A stretch of 64,000 nt of DNA. It comes from Prochlorococcus sp. scB245a_520K10. Lineage in GTDB: Bacteria > Cyanobacteriota > Cyanobacteriia > PCC-6307 > Cyanobiaceae. Under the pieces are notes generated by a model. That model did no database searches and was not told the DNA's origin. It saw only the letters and a list, made by a program, of their open reading frames with translations. The stretch spans positions 62,001 to 126,000 of the forward strand of contig JFNU01000004.1 in the NCBI GenBank assembly GCA_000634515.1, in the 5' to 3' direction. This document shows, piece by piece, positions 21,578 through 31,680 of this stretch. Position 1 is the stretch's first letter; each line of letters starts with the position of its first letter. The position numbers and the translations under genes are program-made.

Positions 21578-22561
21578 GTGCAATTTATTGATCAAGCAAA
21601 CATTATTCTTAAAGCTGGAAAAGGTGGAAATGGGATAGTTTCATTTAGAAGAGAAAAATTTGTTCCTGCTGGAGGACCTTCAGGGGGCAATGGTGGTAGA
21701 GGGGGGTCAATAATATTGGTCGCTGATAATAATCTTCAAACATTATTAGATTTTAAATTCAAAAGAGAAATAATTGCTGAAGATGGATGCAAAGGAGGTC
21801 CTAATAAAAGATCTGGCGCTTCAGGTCAGGATACAATCCTTAAAGTTCCTTGTGGTACAGAAATTAGGGATACAAAGACCGGTATTATTTTAGGAGACTT
21901 AACTAATGATAAACAGAGCTTAACTATTGCTATTGGAGGAAGAGGTGGCCACGGTAATGCTTACTATTTAAGTAATCAAAATAGAGCCCCAGAATCATTT
22001 ACTGAAGGAAAAGATGGTGAGATATGGGAGATTCAATTAGAACTGAAACTACTCGCAGAGGTTGGTATTATTGGTCTTCCAAATGCAGGAAAAAGTACTT
22101 TAATTTCCGTTCTGTCATCTGCTCGTCCAAAAATCGCAAACTATCCTTTCACTACTTTGATACCTAACTTAGGTGTAGTAAGAAAAGTTGATGGGAATGG
22201 TTGCCTTTTTGCTGATATACCTGGATTAATATCAGGGGCAGCTGATGGAGTAGGTTTAGGGCATGATTTTTTAAGGCACATTCAAAGAACTAAGATACTT
22301 GTGCACTTAATTGATTCAATTGCAGAAAATCCCATACATGATTTTGAGATAATTGAGCAGGAATTAATAAAATATGGGAAAGGTCTTATAGATAAAGAGA
22401 GGATAATAGTTATAAATAAAATGGAACTGGTAGATAATAATTATTTGAAAATAATCACAAAAAATTTGGAAGATTTATCTAAAAAGAAAGTTTTAGTTAT
22501 TTCTTCATCTTTAAAAAAAGGTTTATCCTCACTGCTTTCTGAAGTATGGAAAAGGATCTAA
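21578..22561 (+). CDS. obgE: GTPase ObgE/CgtA (start codon region GTG)
   Basis: 327 aa; [29 protein letters not shown] glycine-rich Obg fold, [23 protein letters not shown]. Confidence 0.96.
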   Translation: MQFIDQANIILKAGKGGNGIVSFRREKFVPAGGPSGGNGGRGGSIILVADNNLQTLLDFKFKREIIAEDGCKGGPNKRSGASGQDTILKVPCGTEIRDTKTGIILGDLTNDKQSLTIAIGGRGGHGNAYYLSNQNRAPESFTEGKDGEIWEIQLELKLLAEVGIIGLPNAGKSTLISVLSSARPKIANYPFTTLIPNLGVVRKVDGNGCLFADIPGLISGAADGVGLGHDFLRHIQRTKILVHLIDSIAENPIHDFEIIEQELIKYGKGLIDKERIIVINKMELVDNNYLKIITKNLEDLSKKKVLVISSSLKKGLSSLLSEVWKRI

Positions 22562-22647
22562 CTCAAATCAAAATTTTTTTTGTAAATAAATACACTTGAT
22601 TTAATAATGAAAATTAGCCATAAATAAGATACTTATTTAAATAAAAT

Positions 22648-22830
22648 ATGAACTTCTACAGTTGCTTTGATAAACAAGGAAAAATAATAGCTAGATGTCA
22701 AACCATTCAAGAAATTGAGGTTCTGAAGAAAATGGGAAGACCGATTGTAGAAGTTAAGGAAATGAAAAATGAAGAGTCGGTGGTATGTTCGCTAACAGGT
22801 AGCCCATCAGATTTTAATATGGACTACTAA
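22648..22830 (+). CDS. Small conserved hypothetical protein
   Basis: 60 aa ORF with terminator directly downstream. Confidence 0.6.
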   Translation: MNFYSCFDKQGKIIARCQTIQEIEVLKKMGRPIVEVKEMKNEESVVCSLTGSPSDFNMDY

Positions 22831-22848
22831 AAGAATTCTAGAAATAAA

Positions 22849-22876
22849 AAAAAAGGGCTTTTTAAGCCCTTTTTTA
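22849..22876. terminator. Bidirectional intrinsic terminator between the convergent 60-aa gene and CP12 gene
   Basis: AAAAAGGGCTT/TTT/AAGCCCTTTTTT inverted repeat flanked by A-run and T-run. Confidence 0.85.
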
Positions 22877-22902
22877 ATGAATTATCTAATAATTAAGAAA
22901 AA

Positions 22903-23121
22903 TTAATCATCATAAACAAGACATTCTGGCTCATCTGGGTTGGCATCGCAAAATAATTCCAAAGCGTTTGGATCATGTTTATCATCTGGATGATGATCCT
23001 TATACTCTTCGAGTTCTTTTAGTTCTTCAGTTAGATGTCTGACCTTTGGAAGATTGCCCTCTGCTTTGGCAGATTCGATTTCCGATTGATCTTTTTGGAT
23101 GTGTTCGTCAATGGATTTCAT
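22903..23121 (-). CDS. CP12-family Calvin-cycle regulatory protein
   Basis: 72 aa; C-terminal LELFCDANPDEPECLVYDD matches CP12 GAPDH-binding tail. Confidence 0.85.
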   Translation of the reverse strand: MKSIDEHIQKDQSEIESAKAEGNLPKVRHLTEELKELEEYKDHHPDDKHDPNALELFCDANPDEPECLVYDD

Positions 23122-23247
23122 TTTAAGCTTTTCGTACTTTAGTAGACATACATAACATAGTTAATTTCTAATGAAATTGCATTATCTATGAACTAAATAA
23201 GTGTTCATTACAACATCTTTTTTGGTCGAAATGGATTTATATGTTCT

Positions 23248-24192
23248 TTAAGACTCGAATCTCATTATTTCCTTTAGCGATGGTAAAACTGGTATTAGTT
23301 GATTTGGGTTTAAAGGGAATAAAGCTTTGTAGTAATCTTTTTTCCATTCATTGTCGTAGCATGTTTTATCTACATTGGATAATTTAAAAAATTTTAATCT
23401 CCATTCAATAATCTTCTCGAATTTTGATAGTTCTTGTTCAGTACATTTGAAAAGTTTGCTATATATCAATTCCCATCTTATAAGCGTTGGAAAAAGGTAA
23501 ATATCTGCGTAGCTTAACTCTTCTCCAAATATCCAGTCACCTTTATTTTTCTGTATTAAATTTTCAACTTCACTTATAGCTGCAAAAAGATTTTGACTTG
23601 CTTTTTCATACGCTGACTGGTTTCTGGCGAAACCGCATCTGTATACGCCATCATTAATACTGTTATTAATTAAATCTAAAATTTTTTGATTACAGTCTTT
23701 AATACTTAATGTCTGATATTTCGATTCACTTTTTATTGAATTGAGTATTCTTATTATCTGGGAACTTTCATTAGACAAAATACTTACTTCATTTTTTACA
23801 AAACTAATTAAAAGAGGTAATGTCGCTCTAAAAATTATCTTTTTATTAGCTTTTTTGTAGAGTTCAGAAAGTCTCATACATCCTTTAATTTTGGTATTGA
23901 AAATCCATTCGCCATGCTCAAGATCCGCTTTTAAAAAAATAACTTTAACTTTTTTAGATAAATGTTTTATCTCGTGAACGAGTAAAGTTCTTTGACACCA
24001 CGGACAAGAATTCCCTACCAATAAATAAATTTTTCCATTTTCATTATTAATGTCATATTCACTATCTATTGTTATACCTTTGGGCCTTTTATAATTACCA
24101 TATAGATCTGATGGTGCGAAGCCATTCATTAATTGGGTCCAAAACCAAAACCAGAATTTTTTGGAGGCCTTAATTAGGTATTTATTTTGCAT
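23248..24192 (-). CDS. Glutathione S-transferase family (ECM4/omega-like, CPWC motif)
   Basis: 314 aa; GNSCPWCQRTLLVHEIKHL, FGEELSYADIYLFPTLIRWE. Confidence 0.82.
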   Translation of the reverse strand: MQNKYLIKASKKFWFWFWTQLMNGFAPSDLYGNYKRPKGITIDSEYDINNENGKIYLLVGNSCPWCQRTLLVHEIKHLSKKVKVIFLKADLEHGEWIFNTKIKGCMRLSELYKKANKKIIFRATLPLLISFVKNEVSILSNESSQIIRILNSIKSESKYQTLSIKDCNQKILDLINNSINDGVYRCGFARNQSAYEKASQNLFAAISEVENLIQKNKGDWIFGEELSYADIYLFPTLIRWELIYSKLFKCTEQELSKFEKIIEWRLKFFKLSNVDKTCYDNEWKKDYYKALFPLNPNQLIPVLPSLKEIMRFES

Positions 24193-24215
24193 GAAATTTT
24201 ATTTTTAAAGAAAAA

Positions 24216-25121
24216 ATGACTGTTCAAAGAATACTTATCGTTTCAGGCACTCATGGGAATGAAATTAATCCTATTTGGGCTGTTAAGCAATTTAATAGAG
24301 AAGAAAATAGTTTAAATCATGGTATTGAGTATGAGTACATAATAGGAAATCCTCTTGCCTATGAAAAAGGGTTTAGATACATAGATAATGATTTAAATAG
24401 ATCTTTTAAAGAAATTAAAAATCATGATCAAGACAACAATAGTGCATATGAAATTAATAGAGCTAATTTTTTAGTCGATCAATTTGGAATCTATGGATCT
24501 AAGCCTTGTCAAATTGCTATCGATTTGCATACTACAACTGCAAATATGGGGACAAGTATTGTCATGTATGGGAGGAGATACAAAGATTTATGTTTAGCTG
24601 CATTACTGCAGAATAAATTTGGATTGCCTATTTATTTACATGAAAAAGATAAAGCTCAAACGGGTTTTCTTGTAGAAGCTTGGCCATGTGGTCTAGTTAT
24701 TGAAATAGGAGCCGTAGCGCAAAATTTTTATGATCCAAAAATCATAGATAGATTCTTTATAATAATTAGCTCCTTAAGGGAAGAGATAGATAAATTAAAA
24801 AACAACCTTATAGAACTTCCAAAGGAATTAGTTGTTCACGTTCATCAAGGTAGTATAGATTATCCAAGAGATGAAAAAGGAGATATTGATGGCCTAATTC
24901 ATCCTGAGAGAATAAACCAAGATTGGAAAATGATCAAAAAAGGAGATCCATTATTTCTTGATAGCAAAGGAACAATTCACAAATATGATGGAGATCATTT
25001 GATTTGGCCGGTTTTTATTGGAGAAGTTGCTTATAAAGAAAAAAAAATTGCTATGAGCTACACAAAAAAAGAAGTGATTTTTTCCAAAAAACAATGGGTT
25101 CAAGAGTTTGAAAGCCTTTAA
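24216..25121 (+). CDS. Aspartoacylase / succinylglutamate desuccinylase-family zinc carboxypeptidase
   Basis: 301 aa; VSGTHGNEINPIW, DNDLNRSF, IDLHTTTANMG, VIEIGAV. Confidence 0.88.
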   Translation: MTVQRILIVSGTHGNEINPIWAVKQFNREENSLNHGIEYEYIIGNPLAYEKGFRYIDNDLNRSFKEIKNHDQDNNSAYEINRANFLVDQFGIYGSKPCQIAIDLHTTTANMGTSIVMYGRRYKDLCLAALLQNKFGLPIYLHEKDKAQTGFLVEAWPCGLVIEIGAVAQNFYDPKIIDRFFIIISSLREEIDKLKNNLIELPKELVVHVHQGSIDYPRDEKGDIDGLIHPERINQDWKMIKKGDPLFLDSKGTIHKYDGDHLIWPVFIGEVAYKEKKIAMSYTKKEVIFSKKQWVQEFESL

Positions 25122-25238
25122 ATTAAGAAACCAGAACAATAAATCGCTGAAAAATAATAAGAATTTTTTATTTAATAGATAAGTTTATTTAATATTCAAT
25201 ACTTTTAGTTTTTTTTCTAACTGTTAAATCTTAAAAAC

Positions 25239-25367
25239 CTAAATTCTTGCGCTCCAATAAATAACAGCCCCAAAAGCCTCTAATTGCAGTCTTCTATGCT
25301 TAGCCTCTCTTAAGGAAACAACCTCTTTCGATCTTTTTCCGTTAAGAAGCCATTCAATTATTACCAA
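25239..25367 (-). CDS. Unlisted small ORF: (M)VIIEWLLNGKRSKEVVSLREAKHRRLQLEAFGAVIYWSARI
   Basis: Reverse-complement reading of the aspA-psbA gap; TTG start at 25367 or a non-canonical ATA at 25373 giving (M)NLVIIEWLLNG...; stop TAG at 25239-25241; all Arg codons AGA; below ORF-track length cutoff. Confidence 0.55.
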   Translation of the reverse strand: MVIIEWLLNGKRSKEVVSLREAKHRRLQLEAFGAVIYWSARI

Positions 25368-25490
25368 GTTTATTCCCCAATAACAAAGAAAATATTAAGA
25401 CATGGAGGTTCCTATCTCATAAGTTGCAAAAAATAAGTTTACTTAAATAAAAAAATTTACACATTTTTAGCGATTTTGGTCTAAGATCTT

Positions 25491-25539
25491 GGGAGCGGAA
25501 TTTTTTTTCCGTTTTATTTACACGTCTCACTTTAGAGAC
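25491..25539 (+). promoter_or_regulatory. psbA 5' leader with two hairpins
   Basis: CGGAA-TTTTTT-TTCCG followed by TTTTA, then GTCTC-ACTTTA-GAGAC at 25524-25539; TAAGAT -10-like element just upstream. Confidence 0.5.
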
Positions 25540-25554
25540 ATACTTTACGAACTC

Positions 25555-26637
25555 ATGACAACTATTCAGCAGCAGCGTTCTTCGCTGTTAAAAGGTTGGC
25601 CACAGTTTTGTGAGTGGGTAACATCAACTAACAATAGAATTTATGTTGGTTGGTTCGGCGTCTTAATGATCCCATGCCTACTTACAGCAGCGGCTTGCTT
25701 CATCGTTGCATTCATCGCAGCACCACCAGTAGACATCGACGGAATTAGAGAGCCAGTTGCTGGTTCATTCCTATATGGAAACAACATCATCTCAGGTGCA
25801 GTTGTTCCTTCATCTAACGCTATTGGTCTACACTTCTACCCAATTTGGGAAGCAGCTACTGTAGATGAGTGGTTATACAACGGTGGTCCTTACCAGCTTG
25901 TAATTTTCCACTTCCTAATTGGTATCTCAGCATACATGGGAAGACAGTGGGAGCTTTCATACCGTTTAGGTATGCGTCCTTGGATCTGTGTTGCATACTC
26001 TGCACCAGTTTCAGCAGCTTTCGCAGTATTTCTTGTATACCCATTCGGTCAAGGTTCATTCTCTGACGGAATGCCTCTAGGTATCTCTGGAACATTTAAC
26101 TTCATGTTTGTTTTCCAGGCAGAGCACAACATTCTTATGCACCCATTCCACATGGCTGGTGTTGCTGGTATGTTCGGAGGATCTTTATTCTCAGCTATGC
26201 ACGGTTCACTTGTTACTTCATCTCTAATCAGAGAAACAACTGAGACAGAATCTCAGAACTATGGTTACAAGTTCGGACAAGAAGAAGAAACATATAACAT
26301 CGTTGCAGCTCATGGCTACTTCGGTCGTTTGATCTTCCAATACGCAAGTTTCAACAACAGCAGAAGTCTTCACTTCTTCCTAGCTGTATTCCCAGTTGTT
26401 TGTGTATGGTTAACTTCAATGGGTATCTGCACAATGGCATTCAACCTTAACGGTTTCAACTTCAACCAGTCAGTTGTTGATGCAAACGGTAAGATTGTTC
26501 CTACATGGGGAGACGTTCTTAACAGAGCAAACCTAGGTATGGAAGTAATGCACGAGCGTAATGCTCACAACTTCCCACTTGATCTAGCAGCAGCTGAGTC
26601 TACAACAGTAGCTCTTTCAGCTCCAGCTATCGGTTAA
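25555..26637 (+). CDS. psbA: Photosystem II D1 protein
   Basis: [45 protein letters not shown]...[38 protein letters not shown] at 25555 gives the expected 360 aa instead of the longer ORF from 25489. Confidence 0.99.
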   Translation: MTTIQQQRSSLLKGWPQFCEWVTSTNNRIYVGWFGVLMIPCLLTAAACFIVAFIAAPPVDIDGIREPVAGSFLYGNNIISGAVVPSSNAIGLHFYPIWEAATVDEWLYNGGPYQLVIFHFLIGISAYMGRQWELSYRLGMRPWICVAYSAPVSAAFAVFLVYPFGQGSFSDGMPLGISGTFNFMFVFQAEHNILMHPFHMAGVAGMFGGSLFSAMHGSLVTSSLIRETTETESQNYGYKFGQEEETYNIVAAHGYFGRLIFQYASFNNSRSLHFFLAVFPVVCVWLTSMGICTMAFNLNGFNFNQSVVDANGKIVPTWGDVLNRANLGMEVMHERNAHNFPLDLAAAESTTVALSAPAIG

Positions 26638-26659
26638 GCTTAAAGTTCTTAAATTTACA

Positions 26660-26686
26660 AGTCCCCTTTTTGGGGGCTTTTTTTTG
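26660..26686 (+). terminator. Intrinsic terminator downstream of psbA
   Basis: GTCCCC-TTTTT-GGGGGC followed by T-run. Confidence 0.9.
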
Positions 26687-26744
26687 TTTAATTTTCAATT
26701 GGTTTCATATAATGTTTATATATAGATAAACATTTGATATTTCT

Positions 26745-27845
26745 ATGAGTAGTAGTTTTGGGAAAATTTTCCGTGTAAGTACTTTTGGAGAATCACATGG
26801 TGGTGCAGTAGGAGTTATCCTTGATGGATGTCCCCCAAAGTTAAAAATAGATGTAAAGCTTATCCAAAATGAATTAGATAGGCGTAGACCTGGACAAAGT
26901 GACATTACAACACCCCGAAATGAAGAAGATAAAATTGAAATATTAAGTGGGATAAAGGAAGGGTTAACACTTGGAACTCCAATAGCGATGTTGGTAAGAA
27001 ACAAGGATCAAAGACCAGGAGATTATAATAATTTGGAGCAAGTATTTAGACCTTCTCATGCAGATGGTACATATCATCTGAAATATGGAATTCAGGCAAG
27101 TTCTGGTGGTGGAAGAGCCTCTGCAAGAGAAACAATTGGGAGAGTAGCGGCTGGTGCCGTAGCAAAACAATTATTAAAAAACTTTTGTAATACTGAAATA
27201 CTTTCTTGGGTAAAACGTATACATGATATTGATTCTGATATTAATAAAGAAAAGATTTCCCTCGATAAAATAGACTCTAATATTGTTAGATGTCCTGATG
27301 AAGAGGTATCAGCGGAAATGATAGAGAGAATTAAGGAATTAAAGCGTCAAGGAGACTCTTGTGGAGGTGTTATTGAATGTCTTGTAAGAAATGTTCCGTC
27401 TGGTCTTGGGATGCCTGTTTTTGATAAGTTAGAAGCTGATTTAGCGAAGGCTTTGATGTCTTTGCCTGCCACGAAAGGCTTTGAAATAGGTTCAGGGTTT
27501 TCTGGAACTTATTTAAAAGGAAGCGAACATAATGACGCTTTCATCAAGTCTGATGATGTTAGTAAGTTAAGAACAACATCTAACAATTCCGGAGGTATAC
27601 AGGGAGGGATAAGTAATGGAGAAAATATTGAGATGAAGATAGCTTTTAAACCTACAGCAACCATAGGGAAAGAACAGAGAACAGTAAATGCTGAAGGAAA
27701 AGAAGTATTGATGAAAGCAAAAGGGAGACATGATCCATGCGTTCTCCCCAGAGCAGTGCCCATGGTTGATGCTATGGTCGCTTTAGTACTTGCTGATCAT
27801 TTGCTTCTGAATCACGCTCAATGTGGCTTAGTGAATACTTATTAG
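26745..27845 (+). CDS. aroC: Chorismate synthase
   Basis: 366 aa; [78 protein letters not shown]. Confidence 0.98.
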   Translation: MSSSFGKIFRVSTFGESHGGAVGVILDGCPPKLKIDVKLIQNELDRRRPGQSDITTPRNEEDKIEILSGIKEGLTLGTPIAMLVRNKDQRPGDYNNLEQVFRPSHADGTYHLKYGIQASSGGGRASARETIGRVAAGAVAKQLLKNFCNTEILSWVKRIHDIDSDINKEKISLDKIDSNIVRCPDEEVSAEMIERIKELKRQGDSCGGVIECLVRNVPSGLGMPVFDKLEADLAKALMSLPATKGFEIGSGFSGTYLKGSEHNDAFIKSDDVSKLRTTSNNSGGIQGGISNGENIEMKIAFKPTATIGKEQRTVNAEGKEVLMKAKGRHDPCVLPRAVPMVDAMVALVLADHLLLNHAQCGLVNTY

Positions 27846-27885
27846 TTTTGTTAGAAAGATTATATTTGTCCTTGATTTAATAAAT

Positions 27886-28512
27886 TTAATTATTTTTGAG
27901 CCATTCAAATATTTTTGGATCAAATTTTTTATTTTTGATACCTTTATCTCCAACTACAATTGCTTTATATCCTAAAGATTTATAAGTTTTTATATCATTG
28001 ATTGATAGTCCTCCAGCAGCAATGAAATCAATATTTTTATAGTTGAGTATATCTATCGAATTATCTTTACTTTTTATTGGATAAATTTTGATAATGTTGC
28101 AATTTAAATTTATCGCTTCCTCAAGATCTTTTAAGTTTTTAATTCCGGGAATTAATAAATAATTTTTTGACTTTGCATAATTGAAAAGATCTTTATCCCA
28201 AAATTTCATCATCGAAAAATTTAATCCAATTTTTAATGAATCTTCTATTGATTGCTTATTAACTATGGAGGCAGAGCCTAAATTAATTTTTTTATATTTA
28301 ATTTTGATATCGGATACAAAATCTAACCAATTTTTGTTGTTAGACCAACTTATTTCAATATTCTTTAATCCTAATTTTACTAAGCTTTCTAATTCTTTAA
28401 AAAATGAATTTCTTATGGAGCTATTTGAGTAAATATTATCTTCAGGTTTTATAAGTAAAAAAAAAGACTCTGTTTTCAGTAACTCCGAAAAAGAATCTTC
28501 TTTATTATTCAT
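27886..28512 (-). CDS. KDPG/KHG aldolase-like protein (divergent)
   Basis: 208 aa; CNIIKIYPIKSKD, IDFIAAGGLSINDIKTYKSLGYKAIVVGDKGI. Confidence 0.75.
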   Translation of the reverse strand: MNNKEDSFSELLKTESFFLLIKPEDNIYSNSSIRNSFFKELESLVKLGLKNIEISWSNNKNWLDFVSDIKIKYKKINLGSASIVNKQSIEDSLKIGLNFSMMKFWDKDLFNYAKSKNYLLIPGIKNLKDLEEAINLNCNIIKIYPIKSKDNSIDILNYKNIDFIAAGGLSINDIKTYKSLGYKAIVVGDKGIKNKKFDPKIFEWLKNN

Positions 28513-28533
28513 TAAAAATTTAAATTATCGAAC

Positions 28534-30387
28534 TTAAATATAGTTTGCTACTTTTACTTCTGAGCGGTTAAGCAAATCTTGGATATCTTCAGTGTCTATA
28601 GTTTCTCTTTCAATTAACATTTGAGCCATTTCGTCAAGAACAGTTCTATTATCTGATAAAACTTTTGTAGCCCTTTTATAGGCAACATCTACAAGTTCTG
28701 AAACCTCTACATCAATTGTTGCTGCGGTGTCTTCAGAGAAGTCTCTTGTAGAGCTCATATCTCTTCCTAGAAACATTCCACCTTGAGATTGACCTAGTGC
28801 AACTGGACCTATTTTGTCACTCATGCCAAATTTAGTGATCATTTGTCTTGCTACATTGGCAACTTGTTGTAAATCATTTGAAGCTCCAGTTGTTACCTCT
28901 TCTTCTCCATAAACTATTTCTTCAGCAACCCTTCCACCGAGAGCTACAGCCATTTGATTTTGAAGGTAAGAACGGGAGTAAAGACCAGATTCCATTCTTT
29001 CTTCACTTGGAGTAAAGAAGGTTAACCCTCCAGCTTGACCTCTAGGAATTATTGAAACTTTCGCTACAGGATCATAATCAGGCATTAATGCTCCAACGAG
29101 TGCATGACCAGCTTCGTGATAAGCAACTAATTCTTTTTTCTTATCACTGATGACTCTATCTTTCTTTTCTGGACCAGCCATAACTCTTTCAATGGCATCA
29201 CCAACTTCATCATTACTTACTTTATCTAAATCTTTTCTAGCTGCTAGAATTGCTGCTTCATTTAAAAGATTTGCTAAATCTGCACCTGTAAATCCTGGTG
29301 TTCTTCTGGCAACTTTATCTAAATCAACGTCTTTTGAAAGAGTTTTATCTTTCGCATGAACATTTAATATCTGTAATCTTCCAGCGTAATCTGGTCTATC
29401 TACTGTTACCTGTCTATCGAATCTTCCAGGACGCATTAAAGCTGAATCTAAGACATCAGGTCTGTTAGTGGCAGCTACTATTATTATTCCTGAATTACCT
29501 TCAAAACCATCCATTTCTGTTAGGAGTTGATTTAATGTTTGTTCTCTTTCATCATTACCTCCACCCATACCAGCGCCTCTTTGTCTTCCAACAGCATCTA
29601 TTTCGTCAATGAAAACTATACAAGGAGCATTCTTTTTAGCTTGTTCAAAAAGATCTCTAACTCTGCTAGCTCCAACTCCAACAAACATCTCTACAAATTC
29701 TGAACCTGATATTGAGAAAAAAGGTACACCTGCTTCTCCAGCTACTGCTTTAGCTAGTAATGTTTTTCCTGTACCAGGAGGGCCAACAAGAAGAACACCT
29801 TTCGGAATTTTTGCTCCGACTGCTGTAAATCTATCTGGGCTCTTGAGAAAATCTACAACTTCAGTAAGTTCTAATTTTGCACCTTCAACACCAGCAACAT
29901 CTGAAAAGGTTACTTGTGTAGATGGTTCCATTTGAAGTCTGGCTTTGCTTTTGCCAAAACTCATGGCTGGATTTCCGCCTCCAGCATTTCCGCTTTGGGA
30001 TCTTCTGAAAAGAAAAAATAGGCCTCCAATCAAAAGTACTGGGAAAATCAAGCTACTTATAGCTTGTTGCCATGGATTAGCTAATTTTGTGGGAGTTACA
30101 GCAATGTCTACATTATTTTCAGTTAAGATTTTCAATAAATCTTTGTCAGGGGCTAAATTGACCTCAGATCTGCTTCCATCATTTTCAACAACTTGAGCTG
30201 TAGCATTGTCTGGAGATATTAGTACTCTACTGATTTCTTTATCTTGAACTGCTTCTATAAAATCACTATATCTTAGGGTCTTTGTAGCATTTTCTGTACT
30301 AGGTTTATCAAATACAGAAGTTCCAATGAAAATTACAGTAATAACAGCTAGAACATAAAGTCCTACGTTTCTCCAGCGTTTGTTCAC
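28534..30387 (-). CDS. ftsH: ATP-dependent zinc metalloprotease FtsH (GTG start)
   Basis: 617 aa; [52 protein letters not shown], two N-terminal TM segments. Confidence 0.97.
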   Translation of the reverse strand: MNKRWRNVGLYVLAVITVIFIGTSVFDKPSTENATKTLRYSDFIEAVQDKEISRVLISPDNATAQVVENDGSRSEVNLAPDKDLLKILTENNVDIAVTPTKLANPWQQAISSLIFPVLLIGGLFFLFRRSQSGNAGGGNPAMSFGKSKARLQMEPSTQVTFSDVAGVEGAKLELTEVVDFLKSPDRFTAVGAKIPKGVLLVGPPGTGKTLLAKAVAGEAGVPFFSISGSEFVEMFVGVGASRVRDLFEQAKKNAPCIVFIDEIDAVGRQRGAGMGGGNDEREQTLNQLLTEMDGFEGNSGIIIVAATNRPDVLDSALMRPGRFDRQVTVDRPDYAGRLQILNVHAKDKTLSKDVDLDKVARRTPGFTGADLANLLNEAAILAARKDLDKVSNDEVGDAIERVMAGPEKKDRVISDKKKELVAYHEAGHALVGALMPDYDPVAKVSIIPRGQAGGLTFFTPSEERMESGLYSRSYLQNQMAVALGGRVAEEIVYGEEEVTTGASNDLQQVANVARQMITKFGMSDKIGPVALGQSQGGMFLGRDMSSTRDFSEDTAATIDVEVSELVDVAYKRATKVLSDNRTVLDEMAQMLIERETIDTEDIQDLLNRSEVKVANYI

Positions 30388-30433
30388 GATAAATAATCTT
30401 TAATAGTTACATAATACTAATAATAAAACATTA

Positions 30434-31609
30434 TTAAGAGCGTCTTAGAACATCTACTACACTTTTGAATGCAAACCATTCAGGAATTGGTTCGCCATTT
30501 CTCAATCTCTTTCTAAATTCAGTACCACTAAGTTTCATAATTTCATAATTAAATTCTTTAGCCTCTTCAGCTGTAATGTATCCTTTTTCCTTCGTATAAA
30601 CTAAATTTTTTGAAGGAACAGTCTTCATCATTAATTCGTCTGCGCATTTATTCGCAAAATTCTGGGCGTCATATGGGCCATAAAAATCTTCACCAGTTGC
30701 TGATGACTTACAGCCAGCCATATCTCTACCGATAATGAAATGGGTGCAGCCATAATTTCTCCTGATTATCATATGTTGAAGAGCTTCTCTTGGCCCTGCC
30801 ATATGCATTGAATAAGGTAAAAAAGCCCATTTTATTCTTTCATCAGATATTTCCTGTTCTAACTCTTTATAAGTTAAATATCTAACTTTCCCTGGGATAT
30901 CATCTTGTTGAGTTGGCCCACAAGTTGGATGAACTAAAACAACTGAGTTAGAGGAAACATTATCTGAGAGTAAGGCATTAGTAAATAATTCATAATGGGC
31001 TCTATGAATTGGATTTCTGCATTGAAATGCAACTACATCATGATTTGATGGCAGTGTAGATCTAACTTCTTCTGGGGTTTTGCAGGGGAATTCTCTAATT
31101 GGCAGTTCGAAACCATAAACTCTTCCTCCTGTATAAAATCTCCCTCTCTCATTAAAAATCATCTTAACAGCAGGATGATCTAAAGAATTAGTACCATAAC
31201 AAAGTTCAGCTTCTAAGGATTTATCAGGCTCCCATTTAGAGCTAACTTCTAAAACTGCTATTTTTTGTTTTTTATAAGTAAGCAATATTGTATCTCCAGC
31301 CTTTACTTTTTCATTATTTGAATCAAATACAATAGGCAAGCCAAAAAGCAAACCCTTTGTATCTCTATTATTTTTAATTACCGAATTGTAGGTATTTTCA
31401 TCCATAAAACCTTCCAATGGAGAAAAAGCTCCAACCATCAAAAGTTCTACATCGCATGCATTTCTCTCACTACATTCAAATTCATAAGTAGCTTTAGAGA
31501 TAAGATCATTTTTAAGGTTTTTATCTTTGATAATTAAATTTTTTAGTTCCCCTCCATAAGGCGGTATTAGTCCATTAGTATCTGTTTTAGTTTTTTGTTG
31601 TAATTCCAT
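30434..31609 (-). CDS. sat: Sulfate adenylyltransferase (ATP sulfurylase)
   Basis: 391 aa; VAFQCRNPIHRAHYEL, HPTCGPTQQDDIPG, GRDMAGCKSS. Confidence 0.95.
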   Translation of the reverse strand: MELQQKTKTDTNGLIPPYGGELKNLIIKDKNLKNDLISKATYEFECSERNACDVELLMVGAFSPLEGFMDENTYNSVIKNNRDTKGLLFGLPIVFDSNNEKVKAGDTILLTYKKQKIAVLEVSSKWEPDKSLEAELCYGTNSLDHPAVKMIFNERGRFYTGGRVYGFELPIREFPCKTPEEVRSTLPSNHDVVAFQCRNPIHRAHYELFTNALLSDNVSSNSVVLVHPTCGPTQQDDIPGKVRYLTYKELEQEISDERIKWAFLPYSMHMAGPREALQHMIIRRNYGCTHFIIGRDMAGCKSSATGEDFYGPYDAQNFANKCADELMMKTVPSKNLVYTKEKGYITAEEAKEFNYEIMKLSGTEFRKRLRNGEPIPEWFAFKSVVDVLRRS

Positions 31610-31637
31610 TTTTTAAATTGATAAAGAAAAATTTTGA

Positions 31638-31668
31638 AAAAAAAAAAGGGGTTTAACCCCCTTTTTCT
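31638..31668 (-). terminator. Intrinsic terminator downstream of psbO
   Basis: AAAAAGGGGTTTAACCCCCTTTTT between psbO stop and sat start; T-run on minus strand. Confidence 0.85.
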
Positions 31669-31680
31669 CTTGAGTAGGAT

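Noticed and set aside
25239-25373. Possibility that the aspA-psbA gap encodes a (split) tmRNA
   Set aside because: No tag-like reading frame (A-N-x-I-V...A-A) and no tRNA-like acceptor ends found by eye; the small-ORF reading fits better.
25856-26095. Antisense and shifted-frame ORFs inside psbA (25856..26095 -, 25869..26066 +)
   Set aside because: By-products of the stop-poor psbA coding sequence; no plausible protein features.
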